64,000 nt of DNA from NCBI GenBank assembly GCA_963752745.1, contig CAVWAK010000020.1, forward strand, positions 1 to 64,000, in the 5' to 3' direction. Each line of letters starts with the position of its first letter. Position 1 is the stretch's first letter. Shown piece after piece: positions 56,023-64,000 of this stretch. Origin of the DNA: Thiogranum sp963752745 (GTDB taxonomy: Bacteria; Pseudomonadota; Gammaproteobacteria; DSM-19610). A program made the position numbers and the translations under genes. The notes beneath the pieces are model-generated. The model worked only from the letters and a program-made list of their open reading frames with translations, was not told the DNA's origin and made no database searches.

Positions 56023-56766
56023 ATGTCATTAGAGAATAATGTGGCGTTGGTGACAGGTGCAAGCCGTGGCATTGGCCAGGCCATAGCCATAAAGCTTGGT
56101 AAGCAGGGTGCGAAGGTGGTTGGTACTGCAACCACTGACAAGGGTGCGGAGGCGATTCAAGGCGTGTTTGCAGAGCAGGGCGTTGAAGGCATTGGTCTTA
56201 ATCTGAACGTTACTGACGACGCCTCAATTGACGCAGTCATGTCGACTATCAAGGAACAGTTCGGCACCCCGACAATTCTTGTCAACAATGCCGGTATTAC
56301 GCGTGACAACCTGCTGATGAGGATGAAGACTGAGGAGTGGGATGCGGTGCTGAATACCAACCTGAGCTCGGTGTTCCGCCTTAGCAAGGCATGTTTGCGC
56401 GGCATGATGAAAGCCAGGTGCGGCAGAATTGTGAATATAGCTTCTGTAGTTGGGTCTACCGGCAACCCCGGGCAGGCGAATTATTGTGCTGCCAAGGCTG
56501 GAATGATCGGTTTTACCAAGTCACTGGCACGGGAAGTCGGCTCGCGCGGTATTACTGTAAATGCAGTGGCACCGGGGTTCATTGATACGGATATGACACG
56601 TGAATTGCCGGAAGCTCAGCGGGAAACATTAATACAACAGGTGCCGCTGGGCAGCCTCGGCACAGCTGAAGATATTGCCAATGCGGTCTGTTTTTTGGCT
56701 TCTGACCAGGCTAATTACATCACCGGTGAAACGTTGCATGTTAATGGCGGCATGCACATGAGTTAA
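56023..56766 (+). CDS. fabG: 3-oxoacyl-ACP reductase
   Basis: A short-chain dehydrogenase with TGASRGIGQAIA, NNAG, catalytic Ser in NIASVVGSTGN, YCAAKAG (Tyr and Lys) and C-terminal SDQANYITGETLHVNGGMHM. The ATG at 56023 has AAAGGA eight bases upstream; a TTG two codons earlier is dismissed. 247 residues. Confidence 0.97.
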   Translation: MSLENNVALVTGASRGIGQAIAIKLGKQGAKVVGTATTDKGAEAIQGVFAEQGVEGIGLNLNVTDDASIDAVMSTIKEQFGTPTILVNNAGITRDNLLMRMKTEEWDAVLNTNLSSVFRLSKACLRGMMKARCGRIVNIASVVGSTGNPGQANYCAAKAGMIGFTKSLAREVGSRGITVNAVAPGFIDTDMTRELPEAQRETLIQQVPLGSLGTAEDIANAVCFLASDQANYITGETLHVNGGMHMS

Positions 56767-56876
56767 AGTAATTATATATAAATATACTGTAGCTATTTGT
56801 TTATAATAGTAGTTATTATATATTATTTATAATGGATTTAGGGTGTACCAGGCGTGAAATGGAGTGTGTTTACTGA
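56767..56876. other. AT-rich tract between fabG and acpP
   Basis: 56767-56835 is nearly pure A/T (ATTATATATAAATATACTG and similar), resembling the tracts near 10600 and 24830. It lies just upstream of the acpP promoter. Confidence 0.5.
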
Positions 56877-56906
56877 CTGGCATGGTGAGGTGCTTTTCAC
56901 TAAAAT
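56877..56906 (+). promoter_or_regulatory. promoter of acpP
   Basis: CTGGCA (56877-56882), 18-base spacer, TAAAAT (56901-56906). The leader of about 40 bases ends in a GAGG-like site before the ATG at 56954. The strong AT tract upstream could act as an UP element. Confidence 0.45.
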
Positions 56907-56953
56907 ACGCGCGCAGCCTGGACTGAATATATACAACTGAGGACTTATCAGCG

Positions 56954-57190
56954 ATGAGCAATGTTGAAGAACGCGTCAAGAAGATTGTTGTAGAGCAGCT
57001 TGATGTCGGCGAAGATTCTGTGACGAATGAAGCGTCTTTTGTCGATGACCTGGGCGCGGATTCTCTGGATACCGTAGAACTGGTTATGGCGCTCGAGGAA
57101 GAATTCGAGTGCGAAATTCCCGATGAAGAAGCTGAAAAGATTACTACCGTTCAGCAGGCGATTGATTACGTTACCGCGCACCTCGGTTGA
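56954..57190 (+). CDS. acpP: acyl carrier protein
   Basis: A 78-residue acidic ACP. The phosphopantetheine serine is in GADSLDTVELVMALEEEFE. Full length and typical. It has its own promoter and is followed by a stem-loop, consistent with very high expression relative to neighbours. Confidence 0.98.
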   Translation: MSNVEERVKKIVVEQLDVGEDSVTNEASFVDDLGADSLDTVELVMALEEEFECEIPDEEAEKITTVQQAIDYVTAHLG

Positions 57191-57207
57191 TAATCGTTTA
57201 GTACCCT

Positions 57208-57236
57208 TTCGGGTCGCCGTCCATGGGCGACCCGAA
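57208..57236 (+). terminator. terminator or attenuator after acpP
   Basis: TTCGGGTCGCC (57208-57218) pairs perfectly with GGCGACCCGAA (57226-57236) around a seven-base loop, followed by TCTGTTCTTTT. Partial termination here would let acpP exceed fabF. Confidence 0.75.
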
Positions 57237-57272
57237 TCTGTTCTTTTCCCAGCTACCCGTTAAGGATCAGAT

Positions 57273-58523
57273 TTGTCTCCTGCCTCCGATCGACGTGTTG
57301 TCATAACTGGTCTGGGCATAATCTGCCCGGTAGGCCTGTCTATTGATACAGCGTGGTCAAACATACTCGCTGGTAACAGCGGTATACGCCCGATAACTGC
57401 GTTTGACGTCAAGGATTTTCCCGTGCGCTTCGGCGGTACGATAGAAAATTTTGAAGTCACGGATTATGTGTCGAAAAAAGATTCGCGCAAAATGGACACC
57501 TTTATCCATTATGGCGTAGCCGCCGGCACCCAGGCGATCCGTGATGCAGGGCTTGAAATAACCGATGATAATGCCGAACGGATCGGTGTGTCCGTCGGTT
57601 CGGGTATCGGTGGCTTGCCAGGAATAGAAAAGAACTACGCTGCCTATCTGAAAGGCGGTCCCCGCAAGATCTCTCCCTTTTTTGTGCCGGCCAACATCAT
57701 CAATATGATTTCGGGCAATCTGTCTATCATGTTTGGCTTGAAGGGGCCAAACATAGCAATGGTTACAGCGTGCACTACAGGAACGCACAGTATCGGAGAG
57801 GCGGCCCGGATAATTAACTACGGTGATGCCGATGTGATGCTTGCTGGCGGAGCTGAAATGGCAACCACGCACACAGGTCTGGGTGGATTTGCGGCGGCGA
57901 AAGCGCTATCTACACGAAATGATGACCCGCAGGCTGCAAGCCGTCCCTGGGACAGGGATCGCGATGGTTTTGTTCTCGGTGACGGTGCGGGAGTTATGGT
58001 TCTGGAAGAGTATCAACATGCCAGGGCGCGCGGTGCCCGTATCTATGCCGAGGTTAAAGGCTATGGCATGAGCGGTGATGCCTATCATATGACCCAGCCG
58101 TCGATAAGCGGGGAGGGTGCTGCTCGTTGCATGCGTAGTGCCCTGCGCGATGCAGGCCTCAATGCGGACCAGGTCGATTACGTTAATGCTCATGGCACAT
58201 CGACTCCGGCCGGCGATGTGGCAGAGGTGAGCGCCATCAAATCTGCGCTTGGGGATCACGCCTACAAGACTGCTGTAAGCTCGACAAAATCAATGACTGG
58301 ACACCTGCTTGGTGCTGCCGGTGGTATAGAAGCCATATTTTCCGTGCTGGCCTTGCGTGACCAGGTGGCGCCACCAACAATCAACCAGTTTACGCCGGAT
58401 CCGGAATGCGACCTGGACTTTGTGCCTGGGCAGGCGCGTGAAATGCGTATACAGGTTGCCATGTCAAATTCATTCGGCTTCGGTGGAACTAACGGATCAC
58501 TGGTTTTTACCAGGCTCGATTGA
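57273..58523 (+). CDS. fabF: beta-ketoacyl-ACP synthase II
   Basis: FabF elongates acyl-ACP. The 416-residue product has the Cys-His-His triad in VTACTTGTHSIGEA, VNAHGTSTPAGD and KSMTGHLLGAAGG. It starts at TTG (57273), supported by AAGGA seven bases upstream and by MSPASDRRVVITGLG matching the family. Confidence 0.96.
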   Translation: MSPASDRRVVITGLGIICPVGLSIDTAWSNILAGNSGIRPITAFDVKDFPVRFGGTIENFEVTDYVSKKDSRKMDTFIHYGVAAGTQAIRDAGLEITDDNAERIGVSVGSGIGGLPGIEKNYAAYLKGGPRKISPFFVPANIINMISGNLSIMFGLKGPNIAMVTACTTGTHSIGEAARIINYGDADVMLAGGAEMATTHTGLGGFAAAKALSTRNDDPQAASRPWDRDRDGFVLGDGAGVMVLEEYQHARARGARIYAEVKGYGMSGDAYHMTQPSISGEGAARCMRSALRDAGLNADQVDYVNAHGTSTPAGDVAEVSAIKSALGDHAYKTAVSSTKSMTGHLLGAAGGIEAIFSVLALRDQVAPPTINQFTPDPECDLDFVPGQAREMRIQVAMSNSFGFGGTNGSLVFTRLD

Positions 58524-58559
58524 CCAGATCAATATAGACAAAGTGCCAGAGGCTTCCTG

Positions 58560-59882
58560 TTGATTTGTCAGCGAGTCGTGGAACCGGGCTTCGATCTGCT
58601 GGACCTGCACAGTTTTTGTCCGGAGCGTTACCCGTTTCTGCTCGAAAGCAGTGCTGCCGGTCCCCGGGGGCGCTATGACATCCTGTTTGCTTACCCTGGT
58701 GAAGTACTGGAACTGCGCAACATCGAAGATTCGGATTTTCTGTCCGAACTTGATCGGCGCTGGCGCCAGGTTAACGCTGAATCCCCGCATTCTGACCTGC
58801 CTTTTCGGGGCGGGTGGTTTCTCTATCTGGGTTATGAGCTGGCCGCTCAGGTCGAGCCCCAGTTGATGCTCCCCGTGCATAAGTCAGGGTTGCCTGTAGC
58901 CAGCGCCACCCGCATACCAGCTGCAATCATTCATGATCATGTCCGCAAAGAGAGGATTGCGATTGCGGAGTCCGATGAGCAGCTGACGGGGATGCTGGAT
59001 GATATCGGTTCGCTGGCCAGTTACGATAGGCCTGACTACGGCTTTCCTCCTGTTGTATTGCGCGAAGATGATCCGCAGGCATATCTGGATGCTGTGGCAC
59101 AGATAAAACAGTACATCCGGGATGGCGATGTATTTCAGGTCAATCTTTCGCGGCAGTGGTGTGGTGACTGGCCCAGGGGAGCGCTTTCGGCAAGTCTTTA
59201 CAGGAAATTGCGCAGTCAAAATCCCGGTCCGTTCAATGGTCTTGCAGACTGGGGTGACAGCGCCGTGCTTAGCAGCTCGCCCGAGCAGCTTGTGGCGGTT
59301 CGGGGCAATGATGTACAGACGCGGCCGATAGCCGGTACCCGACCGCGCGGCCGCCATGCCGCGGAAGACAAGGCCTTGCAGGAAGAGCTTCATCGTCACC
59401 CCAAAGAACGGGCGGAGCATATTATGCTTATCGATCTGGAAAGGAATGACCTGGGTCGCATTGCCGTTCCAGGCAGTGTCGAAGTTACCGAGTTAATGTC
59501 GCTCGAACGTTACGCTACGGTGCATCATATAGTATCCAATGTAGCGGCGCGTAAACGCGCGGATGTTACACCCGGAGAAGTGATTCGCGCAGTGTTTCCT
59601 GGTGGGACAATCACGGGGTGCCCAAAGGTACGCTGTATGGAAATAATCGCGGAACTGGAGAAACAGGCGCGGGGGGCCTACACCGGGTCAATGGGGTATC
59701 TTAATCACGATGGTGATATGGAACTGAATATTCTTATTCGCACTATTGTGCGTGATGGCGACAGCCTCGGTCTGCGTGCTGGAGCAGGTATTGTCCACGA
59801 CTCACAGCCGCTGCACGAACTCGAGGAAACCCGCGCAAAGGCTGCTGGCATGCTGAAAGCCATTAGCGCGGAATCTGGCTGA
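58560..59882 (+). CDS. pabB: aminodeoxychorismate synthase component I
   Basis: A chorismate-utilising enzyme of 440 residues with LSSSPEQLVAV, RPIAGTRPRG, IMLIDLERNDLGRI and PGGTITGCPKVRCMEII. It starts at TTG (58560). Location between fabF and pabC, with a one-base overlap to pabC (TGATG), argues for PabB. However, the position that is Lys in Escherichia PabB (PIKGT) is Ala here (PIAGT), the residue of anthranilate synthase TrpE. Assignment as PabB rests on context and the GGTITG motif. Confidence 0.85.
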   Translation: MICQRVVEPGFDLLDLHSFCPERYPFLLESSAAGPRGRYDILFAYPGEVLELRNIEDSDFLSELDRRWRQVNAESPHSDLPFRGGWFLYLGYELAAQVEPQLMLPVHKSGLPVASATRIPAAIIHDHVRKERIAIAESDEQLTGMLDDIGSLASYDRPDYGFPPVVLREDDPQAYLDAVAQIKQYIRDGDVFQVNLSRQWCGDWPRGALSASLYRKLRSQNPGPFNGLADWGDSAVLSSSPEQLVAVRGNDVQTRPIAGTRPRGRHAAEDKALQEELHRHPKERAEHIMLIDLERNDLGRIAVPGSVEVTELMSLERYATVHHIVSNVAARKRADVTPGEVIRAVFPGGTITGCPKVRCMEIIAELEKQARGAYTGSMGYLNHDGDMELNILIRTIVRDGDSLGLRAGAGIVHDSQPLHELEETRAKAAGMLKAISAESG

Positions 59883-60724
59883 TGCTGGCCTGCCTGGTCA
59901 ACGGTACCCCGGCGGATCAAATATCAGCTGCTGAACGGGCGTTGCAGTACGGCGACGGGCTGTTCGAAACTATTGCGGTACGGGGAGGCCAGGCAGAATT
60001 TGTCGATCGTCATTTCCAGCGCCTGCAGTCAGGATGTGAACGCCTGGCGCTGGATTTTGGCGATTGGACACATCTCCAGGCAGAAGTTGAGATGCTGTCA
60101 GGACAGCACCCTGATGCCATCATCAAGATTATACTCGGCCGGGGTCCTGGTGGCCGTGGTTACCGATTCATGCCCGGGCAGTCAGTGACTCGCATCGTCA
60201 GTGCGCACGCGTTGCCGGATTGGCCGGATGATTATGCAGATGCCGGCGTGAGGGTTCGTGTGTGCAACATTCGCCTGGCGATTCAGCCACGGCTGGCCGG
60301 TATCAAGCACCTGAACCGTCTTGAACAAGTGCTTGCCAGGGCTGAATGGCAGGATGAGTTTCAAGAAGGCCTGTTGCTCGATTACAATGGCAGACTGGTG
60401 GAAGCCAGTATGAGTAATGTTTTCCTGGTTCGCGAAGACCGCGTGGTGACGCCGATGTTACGCGACTGCGGCGTTGCCGGTGTGATGCGATCGGTGGTTA
60501 TCGATCTTGCAGGCCAGTTGGGGATGCAGTGTAGTGTTGACACAATGAGTGCAGATGTTCTGGATGAGAAAATCGAGTTATTTATTTGTAACAGTCTGAT
60601 CGGGATCTGGCCCGTTGTAGAGATTTCCGGCAGGTGCCGGTTGGAGATCGGGTCTACAACCCGTAAATTACAACAAGCGTTAAAAGTCTGTAACAAAACA
60701 CAATCGGGCGAGTGGCAGCAGTAG
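59882..60724 (+). CDS. pabC: aminodeoxychorismate lyase
   Basis: PabC is a PLP fold-type IV lyase releasing p-aminobenzoate and pyruvate. The 280-residue protein has ERALQYGDGLFETI at the start, the PLP lysine in AGIKHLNRLEQVLAR and EASMSNVFLV. It is coupled to pabB by TGATG and to mltG by TAGTG. Confidence 0.94.
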   Translation: MLACLVNGTPADQISAAERALQYGDGLFETIAVRGGQAEFVDRHFQRLQSGCERLALDFGDWTHLQAEVEMLSGQHPDAIIKIILGRGPGGRGYRFMPGQSVTRIVSAHALPDWPDDYADAGVRVRVCNIRLAIQPRLAGIKHLNRLEQVLARAEWQDEFQEGLLLDYNGRLVEASMSNVFLVREDRVVTPMLRDCGVAGVMRSVVIDLAGQLGMQCSVDTMSADVLDEKIELFICNSLIGIWPVVEISGRCRLEIGSTTRKLQQALKVCNKTQSGEWQQ

Positions 60725-61761
60725 TGAATAAAGAGGCTTCAAAAAACAAAAGGTCCGGTGAAATTATTTTCAGGTTAGCCGGTTTGCTGGTGCTTGTTGC
60801 GAGCTTTGCAGGCGCCTGGCTGATAATGGACTTCCAGGCTTTTCGCAAGAACACTCTGGAAATCCCGGCATCCGGGACGCCATTTGAAATCAGTTCGGGT
60901 GAAAACCTGAAATCCGTCGCCAGCCGACTTCATCAAATGGGGGTACTGGAAACGCCTCTGTATTTTGTGGTACTTGGACGGTATCTCGAGTTTGATTCGC
61001 GCCTCAAGGCAGGAGAGTTCCAGCTCCAGCAAGGCACCAACCCGGAGCAATTGCTTGAGCAGTTTGCCAGCGGTCAAGTTGTACAGCACAGTTTAACTCT
61101 GATCGAAGGTGAAACTTTCGGCGATATGATGTTGCGAATTTCGCAGGACAATGTGCTCGAACATACGCTTGCCAGCGTCGATAATGCGGCAGTTATGGCT
61201 GCAATTGGTAAACCGGATGAGCACCCTGAAGGTCGTTTCCTGCCGGAAACCTATTATTTTCCGCGCGGTACCAGTGACGTGGAATTTTTGCGCCGGGCTT
61301 ACCAGGACATGAATGAATTTTTACTGGGGGCGTGGGAGAAGCGCGATCCGGATTTGCCCCTGAAAACATCGTATGAGGCGTTGGTGCTTGCGTCAATCGT
61401 AGAGAAAGAGACGGGTGTTGCGGCGGAGCGTCCAACGATAGCAGGCGTATTTGTACGCCGACTGCGTAAAGGAATGAGGCTTCAAACCGACCCTACGGTT
61501 ATTTACGGCATCGGTGACAGCTTCGATGGCGATATCCGGTATCGGGATTTACGCACCGACACACCCTATAACACCTACACGCGATTCGGGCTGCCCCCGA
61601 CACCGATAGCCTTGCCTGGCAGGGAGGCGATTCTGGCAGTGTTGCACCCGGATGATGGCAACAGCCTGTATTTTGTTGCCCGTGGTGATGGTAGCCACCA
61701 TTTTTCCAGCACGTTGAAAGAACACAATCGTGCTGTAGACCGTTACCAGAGAAAGCGATGA
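60724..61761 (+). CDS. mltG: endolytic murein transglycosylase
   Basis: MltG cleaves nascent peptidoglycan strands. The roughly 345-residue product has an N-terminal membrane anchor (AGLLVLVASFAGAWLIM), a LysM-like region and the YceG catalytic motif ASIVEKETGV with the essential Glu, then RRLRKGMRLQTDPTVIYG. A GTG at 60724 overlapping the pabC TAG is preferred; a GTG at 60712 is also possible. It overlaps tmk by four bases. Confidence 0.95.
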   Translation: MNKEASKNKRSGEIIFRLAGLLVLVASFAGAWLIMDFQAFRKNTLEIPASGTPFEISSGENLKSVASRLHQMGVLETPLYFVVLGRYLEFDSRLKAGEFQLQQGTNPEQLLEQFASGQVVQHSLTLIEGETFGDMMLRISQDNVLEHTLASVDNAAVMAAIGKPDEHPEGRFLPETYYFPRGTSDVEFLRRAYQDMNEFLLGAWEKRDPDLPLKTSYEALVLASIVEKETGVAAERPTIAGVFVRRLRKGMRLQTDPTVIYGIGDSFDGDIRYRDLRTDTPYNTYTRFGLPPTPIALPGREAILAVLHPDDGNSLYFVARGDGSHHFSSTLKEHNRAVDRYQRKR

Positions 61762-62390
61762 CGAATAAATTTGGTGGCCGTTTTATTACTCTGGAAGGTG
61801 GTGAAGGTGCAGGTAAAACCACGAATCTGGAATACGTTCGTCAACACCTGGAGCAGGCCGGTTGCGATGTTATGGTAACGCGAGAACCGGGCGGAACTGC
61901 GCTCGGTGAGCGCATACGGACACTTTTGCTGGATCCTGACAGCCAGATCCATGCCGATACCGAGTTATTGCTGATGTTTGCAGCGCGGGCGCAGCATCTG
62001 CAGGAGAAAGTATTCCCTGCTCTGGAACGGGGTACGTGGGTTCTGTGTGATCGATTTACCGACGCGACCTATGCCTATCAGGGTGGTGGCAGGGGGCTGG
62101 ATGAAGGGCGGATCGAAGTGCTTGAGCAATGGGTGCAGTCAGAATTTAAGCCTTACATGACCCTGTTGTTTGATATCCCTGTCGAAACCGGACTTGAACG
62201 TGCCGGAAGACGCGGCAAGCTTGACCGTTTCGAACAGGAGAAGAAAACGTTCTTCAACAATGTTCGTCAGACCTATCTGGACAGGGCCAGCAATGATCCT
62301 GTGCGTTTCCGGGTCATTGATGCCAGCCAGGAGCTGGCAGCCGTGCAGCTACAGCTTGATGCAGTCATTACTGAACTAACGGCGTCATGA
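61758..62390 (+). CDS. tmk: thymidylate kinase
   Basis: Tmk phosphorylates dTMP. The 210-residue product has the P-loop EGGEGAGKTTNLEY, TREPGGTALGERIR and the LID/DR motif CDRFTDATYAYQGGGRGL. Overlaps mltG and holB by four bases each. Confidence 0.97.
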   Translation: MTNKFGGRFITLEGGEGAGKTTNLEYVRQHLEQAGCDVMVTREPGGTALGERIRTLLLDPDSQIHADTELLLMFAARAQHLQEKVFPALERGTWVLCDRFTDATYAYQGGGRGLDEGRIEVLEQWVQSEFKPYMTLLFDIPVETGLERAGRRGKLDRFEQEKKTFFNNVRQTYLDRASNDPVRFRVIDASQELAAVQLQLDAVITELTAS

Positions 62391-63400
62391 ATACTTTGCC
62401 TGACTGGTTGCAGCCTGGCCGTGATCAACTGCGACAGATGATTCAACAGGATCGTCTGCCTCACGCATTATTGATCTGTGGCGCCGAGGGGCTGGGAAAA
62501 CGGATGCTGGCGGACTGGCTGGCGGGAGCCCTGCTTTGCGAACAGTCGCAAGAAAGTGTATCAGCCTGTGGACAGTGCAGCGGGTGTGGCTGGTTTGATA
62601 ACGGTGCGCACCCCGATTTCATTGAGCTGCAGCCTGAAGAGGCAGGTAAGGCTATCAAGGTTGACCAGGTGCGCAGACTCGGCGCCAGTCTTGGCATGAC
62701 CAGTCATTCAGGAGGCTACAAGATTGCCATTGTCCAGCCCGCTGATGCCATGAATATCAACGCAGCAAACAGCCTGTTGAAAACCCTGGAAGAGCCGACT
62801 GACAACACATTGCTGTTACTGCTGACGGCTGTTCCGGGCCGGTTGCCTGCGACGATACGAAGTCGTTGTCAGCGGATTGATATACAACGGCCGTCACAGT
62901 CGATCGCCAAAACCTGGTTGCGTCAACAGCAGCTGGAGGAGACCGTGGCGACGCGCTGCCTGGTAATGTCCGGTGGGGCTCCTTTCAGGGCGCTGGCTCT
63001 GGCAGGTTCGGACAGTCTCGGGCAGCGTGACGATTGTCTCGATGAGCTTATGGCTATCTATTCGGGAAAGCGGGACCCATTGAAAGCGGCGGAATTATGG
63101 GCCCGGGATGTCGATACCCAGCGAAATGTCATGCAGTGGTGGCAGCAGTGGGTGAACAGCCTGATACGCTGGCAGCAGACCGGGCTTGCCGAGCCCGAAA
63201 CTGAAGTGGCTCATAAGTTGCAGCAAATCGTGGAAAAGGTAGACTGTAGAAAACTGTTTGTGCTTTCTGAACAATTGGCCAGGGCGGTAGCCGGTCTGGC
63301 TTCCGGTCTTAACAGGCAGCTGCTACTGGAAGATCTGCTGATCGACTGGGCAGGGATGTCAGTAAGGACAACAGGGCAAAACAGACCAACCAAGAGGTAA
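62387..63400 (+). CDS. holB: DNA polymerase III subunit delta prime
   Basis: HolB is a clamp-loader subunit. The 337-residue protein resembles the AAA+ delta-prime: HALLICGAEGLGKRMLADWL (degenerate Walker A), a zinc-binding cysteine cluster SACGQCSGCGW, NSLLKTLEEPTDNTLLLLLT and SRCQRIDI. Linked to tmk (ATGA) and tatD, as usual. Confidence 0.94.
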   Translation: MNTLPDWLQPGRDQLRQMIQQDRLPHALLICGAEGLGKRMLADWLAGALLCEQSQESVSACGQCSGCGWFDNGAHPDFIELQPEEAGKAIKVDQVRRLGASLGMTSHSGGYKIAIVQPADAMNINAANSLLKTLEEPTDNTLLLLLTAVPGRLPATIRSRCQRIDIQRPSQSIAKTWLRQQQLEETVATRCLVMSGGAPFRALALAGSDSLGQRDDCLDELMAIYSGKRDPLKAAELWARDVDTQRNVMQWWQQWVNSLIRWQQTGLAEPETEVAHKLQQIVEKVDCRKLFVLSEQLARAVAGLASGLNRQLLLEDLLIDWAGMSVRTTGQNRPTKR

Positions 63401-63410
63401 GCGAGTCTAT

Positions 63411-63770
63411 ATGACAACGAAACCAGGCGGCGGCGCCAGACAAGGTATATTGTCGCTCACGATCAAGGATAAAAGCGCGCTTTACGCCGCCTATATGCCG
63501 TTTGTCAAAAACGGTGGCTTGTTTATACCCACAAATAAAGTTTACCAGTTGGGTGACGAAGTTTTCATGCTGCTGACTCTCATGGAAGAGCCGGAAAAGA
63601 TTCCGGTGGCCGGAAAGATTATCTGGATAACCCCCAAAGGTGCCCAGGGTGCGCGCGCAGCCGGTATTGGTGTCCAGTTTAGCGAGCAGGATGGTGGTGC
63701 GGCGCAAAAGAAAATCGAAACCTATCTGGCGGGAGCGCTGACAGCGGACCGCCCCACGCACACTATGTAA
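63411..63770 (+). CDS. pilZ: PilZ-domain protein, type IV pilus assembly type
   Basis: A 119-residue single-domain PilZ protein: LSLTIKDKSALYAAYMPFVK, GGLFIPTNKVYQLGDEVF and AAGIGVQFSEQDGG. As in Pseudomonas PilZ, the N-terminal RxxxR c-di-GMP motif is absent, so it probably acts through protein partners. Position between holB and tatD is conserved. Confidence 0.93.
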   Translation: MTTKPGGGARQGILSLTIKDKSALYAAYMPFVKNGGLFIPTNKVYQLGDEVFMLLTLMEEPEKIPVAGKIIWITPKGAQGARAAGIGVQFSEQDGGAAQKKIETYLAGALTADRPTHTM

Positions 63771-63781
63771 GCTGCCGCATT

Positions 63782-64000
63782 GTGCTGGTAGATTCTCACT
63801 GTCATCTCGACATGTTGTGCCCTGATCAGGGTGCATTGACACCCGTACTTGATGAAGCATCCCTGCAGGGTGTTCAGCACATGCTGTGCGTTTCCGTAAG
63901 CCTTGAACGTTTTGAGCCCATGCTGGAGTTGATTGAGCCACACCCGCAGGTGTCGGCGTCGGTTGGTGTGCATCCGGACGGTACCGATGTTCTGGAACCT
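63782..64000 (+). CDS. tatD: TatD-family metal-dependent hydrolase, N-terminal part
   Basis: The start VLVDSHCHLDMLCPDQG carries the HxH metal motif of TatD DNases. GTG at 63782 is the most likely start. The reading stays open for 73 codons to the window edge, ending ASVGVHPDGTDVLEP, which contains the expected GVHP. Downstream residues are outside the window. Confidence 0.93.
   Translation, partial: MLVDSHCHLDMLCPDQGALTPVLDEASLQGVQHMLCVSVSLERFEPMLELIEPHPQVSASVGVHPDGTDVLEP

Overview
The window is from a gammaproteobacterial chromosome. The central block (purB, acnA, hflD, mnmA, nudJ, monomeric isocitrate dehydrogenase, cspD, clpS, clpA, infA, bpt, aat, trxB, ftsK, lolA, rarA, serS) follows an order known from Pseudomonas and, with rearrangements, Escherichia. 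The right end (yceD, rpmF, plsX, fabH, fabD, fabG, acpP, fabF, pabC, mltG, tmk, holB, tatD) is the classical fatty-acid cluster. Cobalamin-dependent methionine synthase, a two-subunit pyruvate carboxylase and NADP monomeric isocitrate dehydrogenase would fit a free-living, perhaps sulfur-oxidising lineage, but the sequence does not fix genus or order. I saw no rRNA, tRNA, CRISPR array or intact insertion sequence.

Layout. 1-3,100 is an accessory stretch of broken genes: the start of ytoQ, a candidate small RNA, an mtfA remnant, an AbiE-type toxin-antitoxin pair, a perfect palindrome, and a cytochrome P460 fragment abutting a protein-kinase-like fragment. 3,149-6,851 is metH. 7,009-10,587 is a run of four exported proteins (DUF4412-like, an unknown, a TlpA-like redoxin, a lipoprotein amidase). 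10,845-18,509 holds membrane and envelope proteins: a TPR-like lipoprotein, a DUF3857/transglutaminase protein, a DUF3530 hydrolase, NfeD and QmcA, and a lone secretin-like protein. From 18,778 the window becomes dense housekeeping sequence with a c-di-GMP layer: two GGDEF-EAL proteins and two PilZ proteins.

How genes work together. clpS-clpA and the opposite-strand operon (COG3146 acyltransferase)-aat-bpt-infA put the whole bacterial N-degron pathway within about 5.5 kb. pycA-pycB supply oxaloacetate and acnA and idh act in the TCA cycle. plsX to fabF build acyl chains; pabB-pabC make p-aminobenzoate for folate, which feeds metH. crcB-DUF190 is a fluoride-export pair. ftsK, rarA, tmk and holB serve chromosome replication and segregation.

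Data quality. Reading genes across frames shows about 23 single-base indels in the first 10.4 kb (eleven in metH alone), but only one in the remaining 53 kb. The proteins are otherwise well conserved between breaks, so most look like sequencing or consensus errors near a low-quality end rather than real pseudogenes. Truly truncated genes are those with missing pieces: the mtfA remnant, the cytochrome fragment and the kinase fragment.

Recurrent promoter geometry. At seven genes a -10-like hexamer ends 6-9 bases before the ATG with no Shine-Dalgarno, suggesting leaderless or near-leaderless mRNAs.
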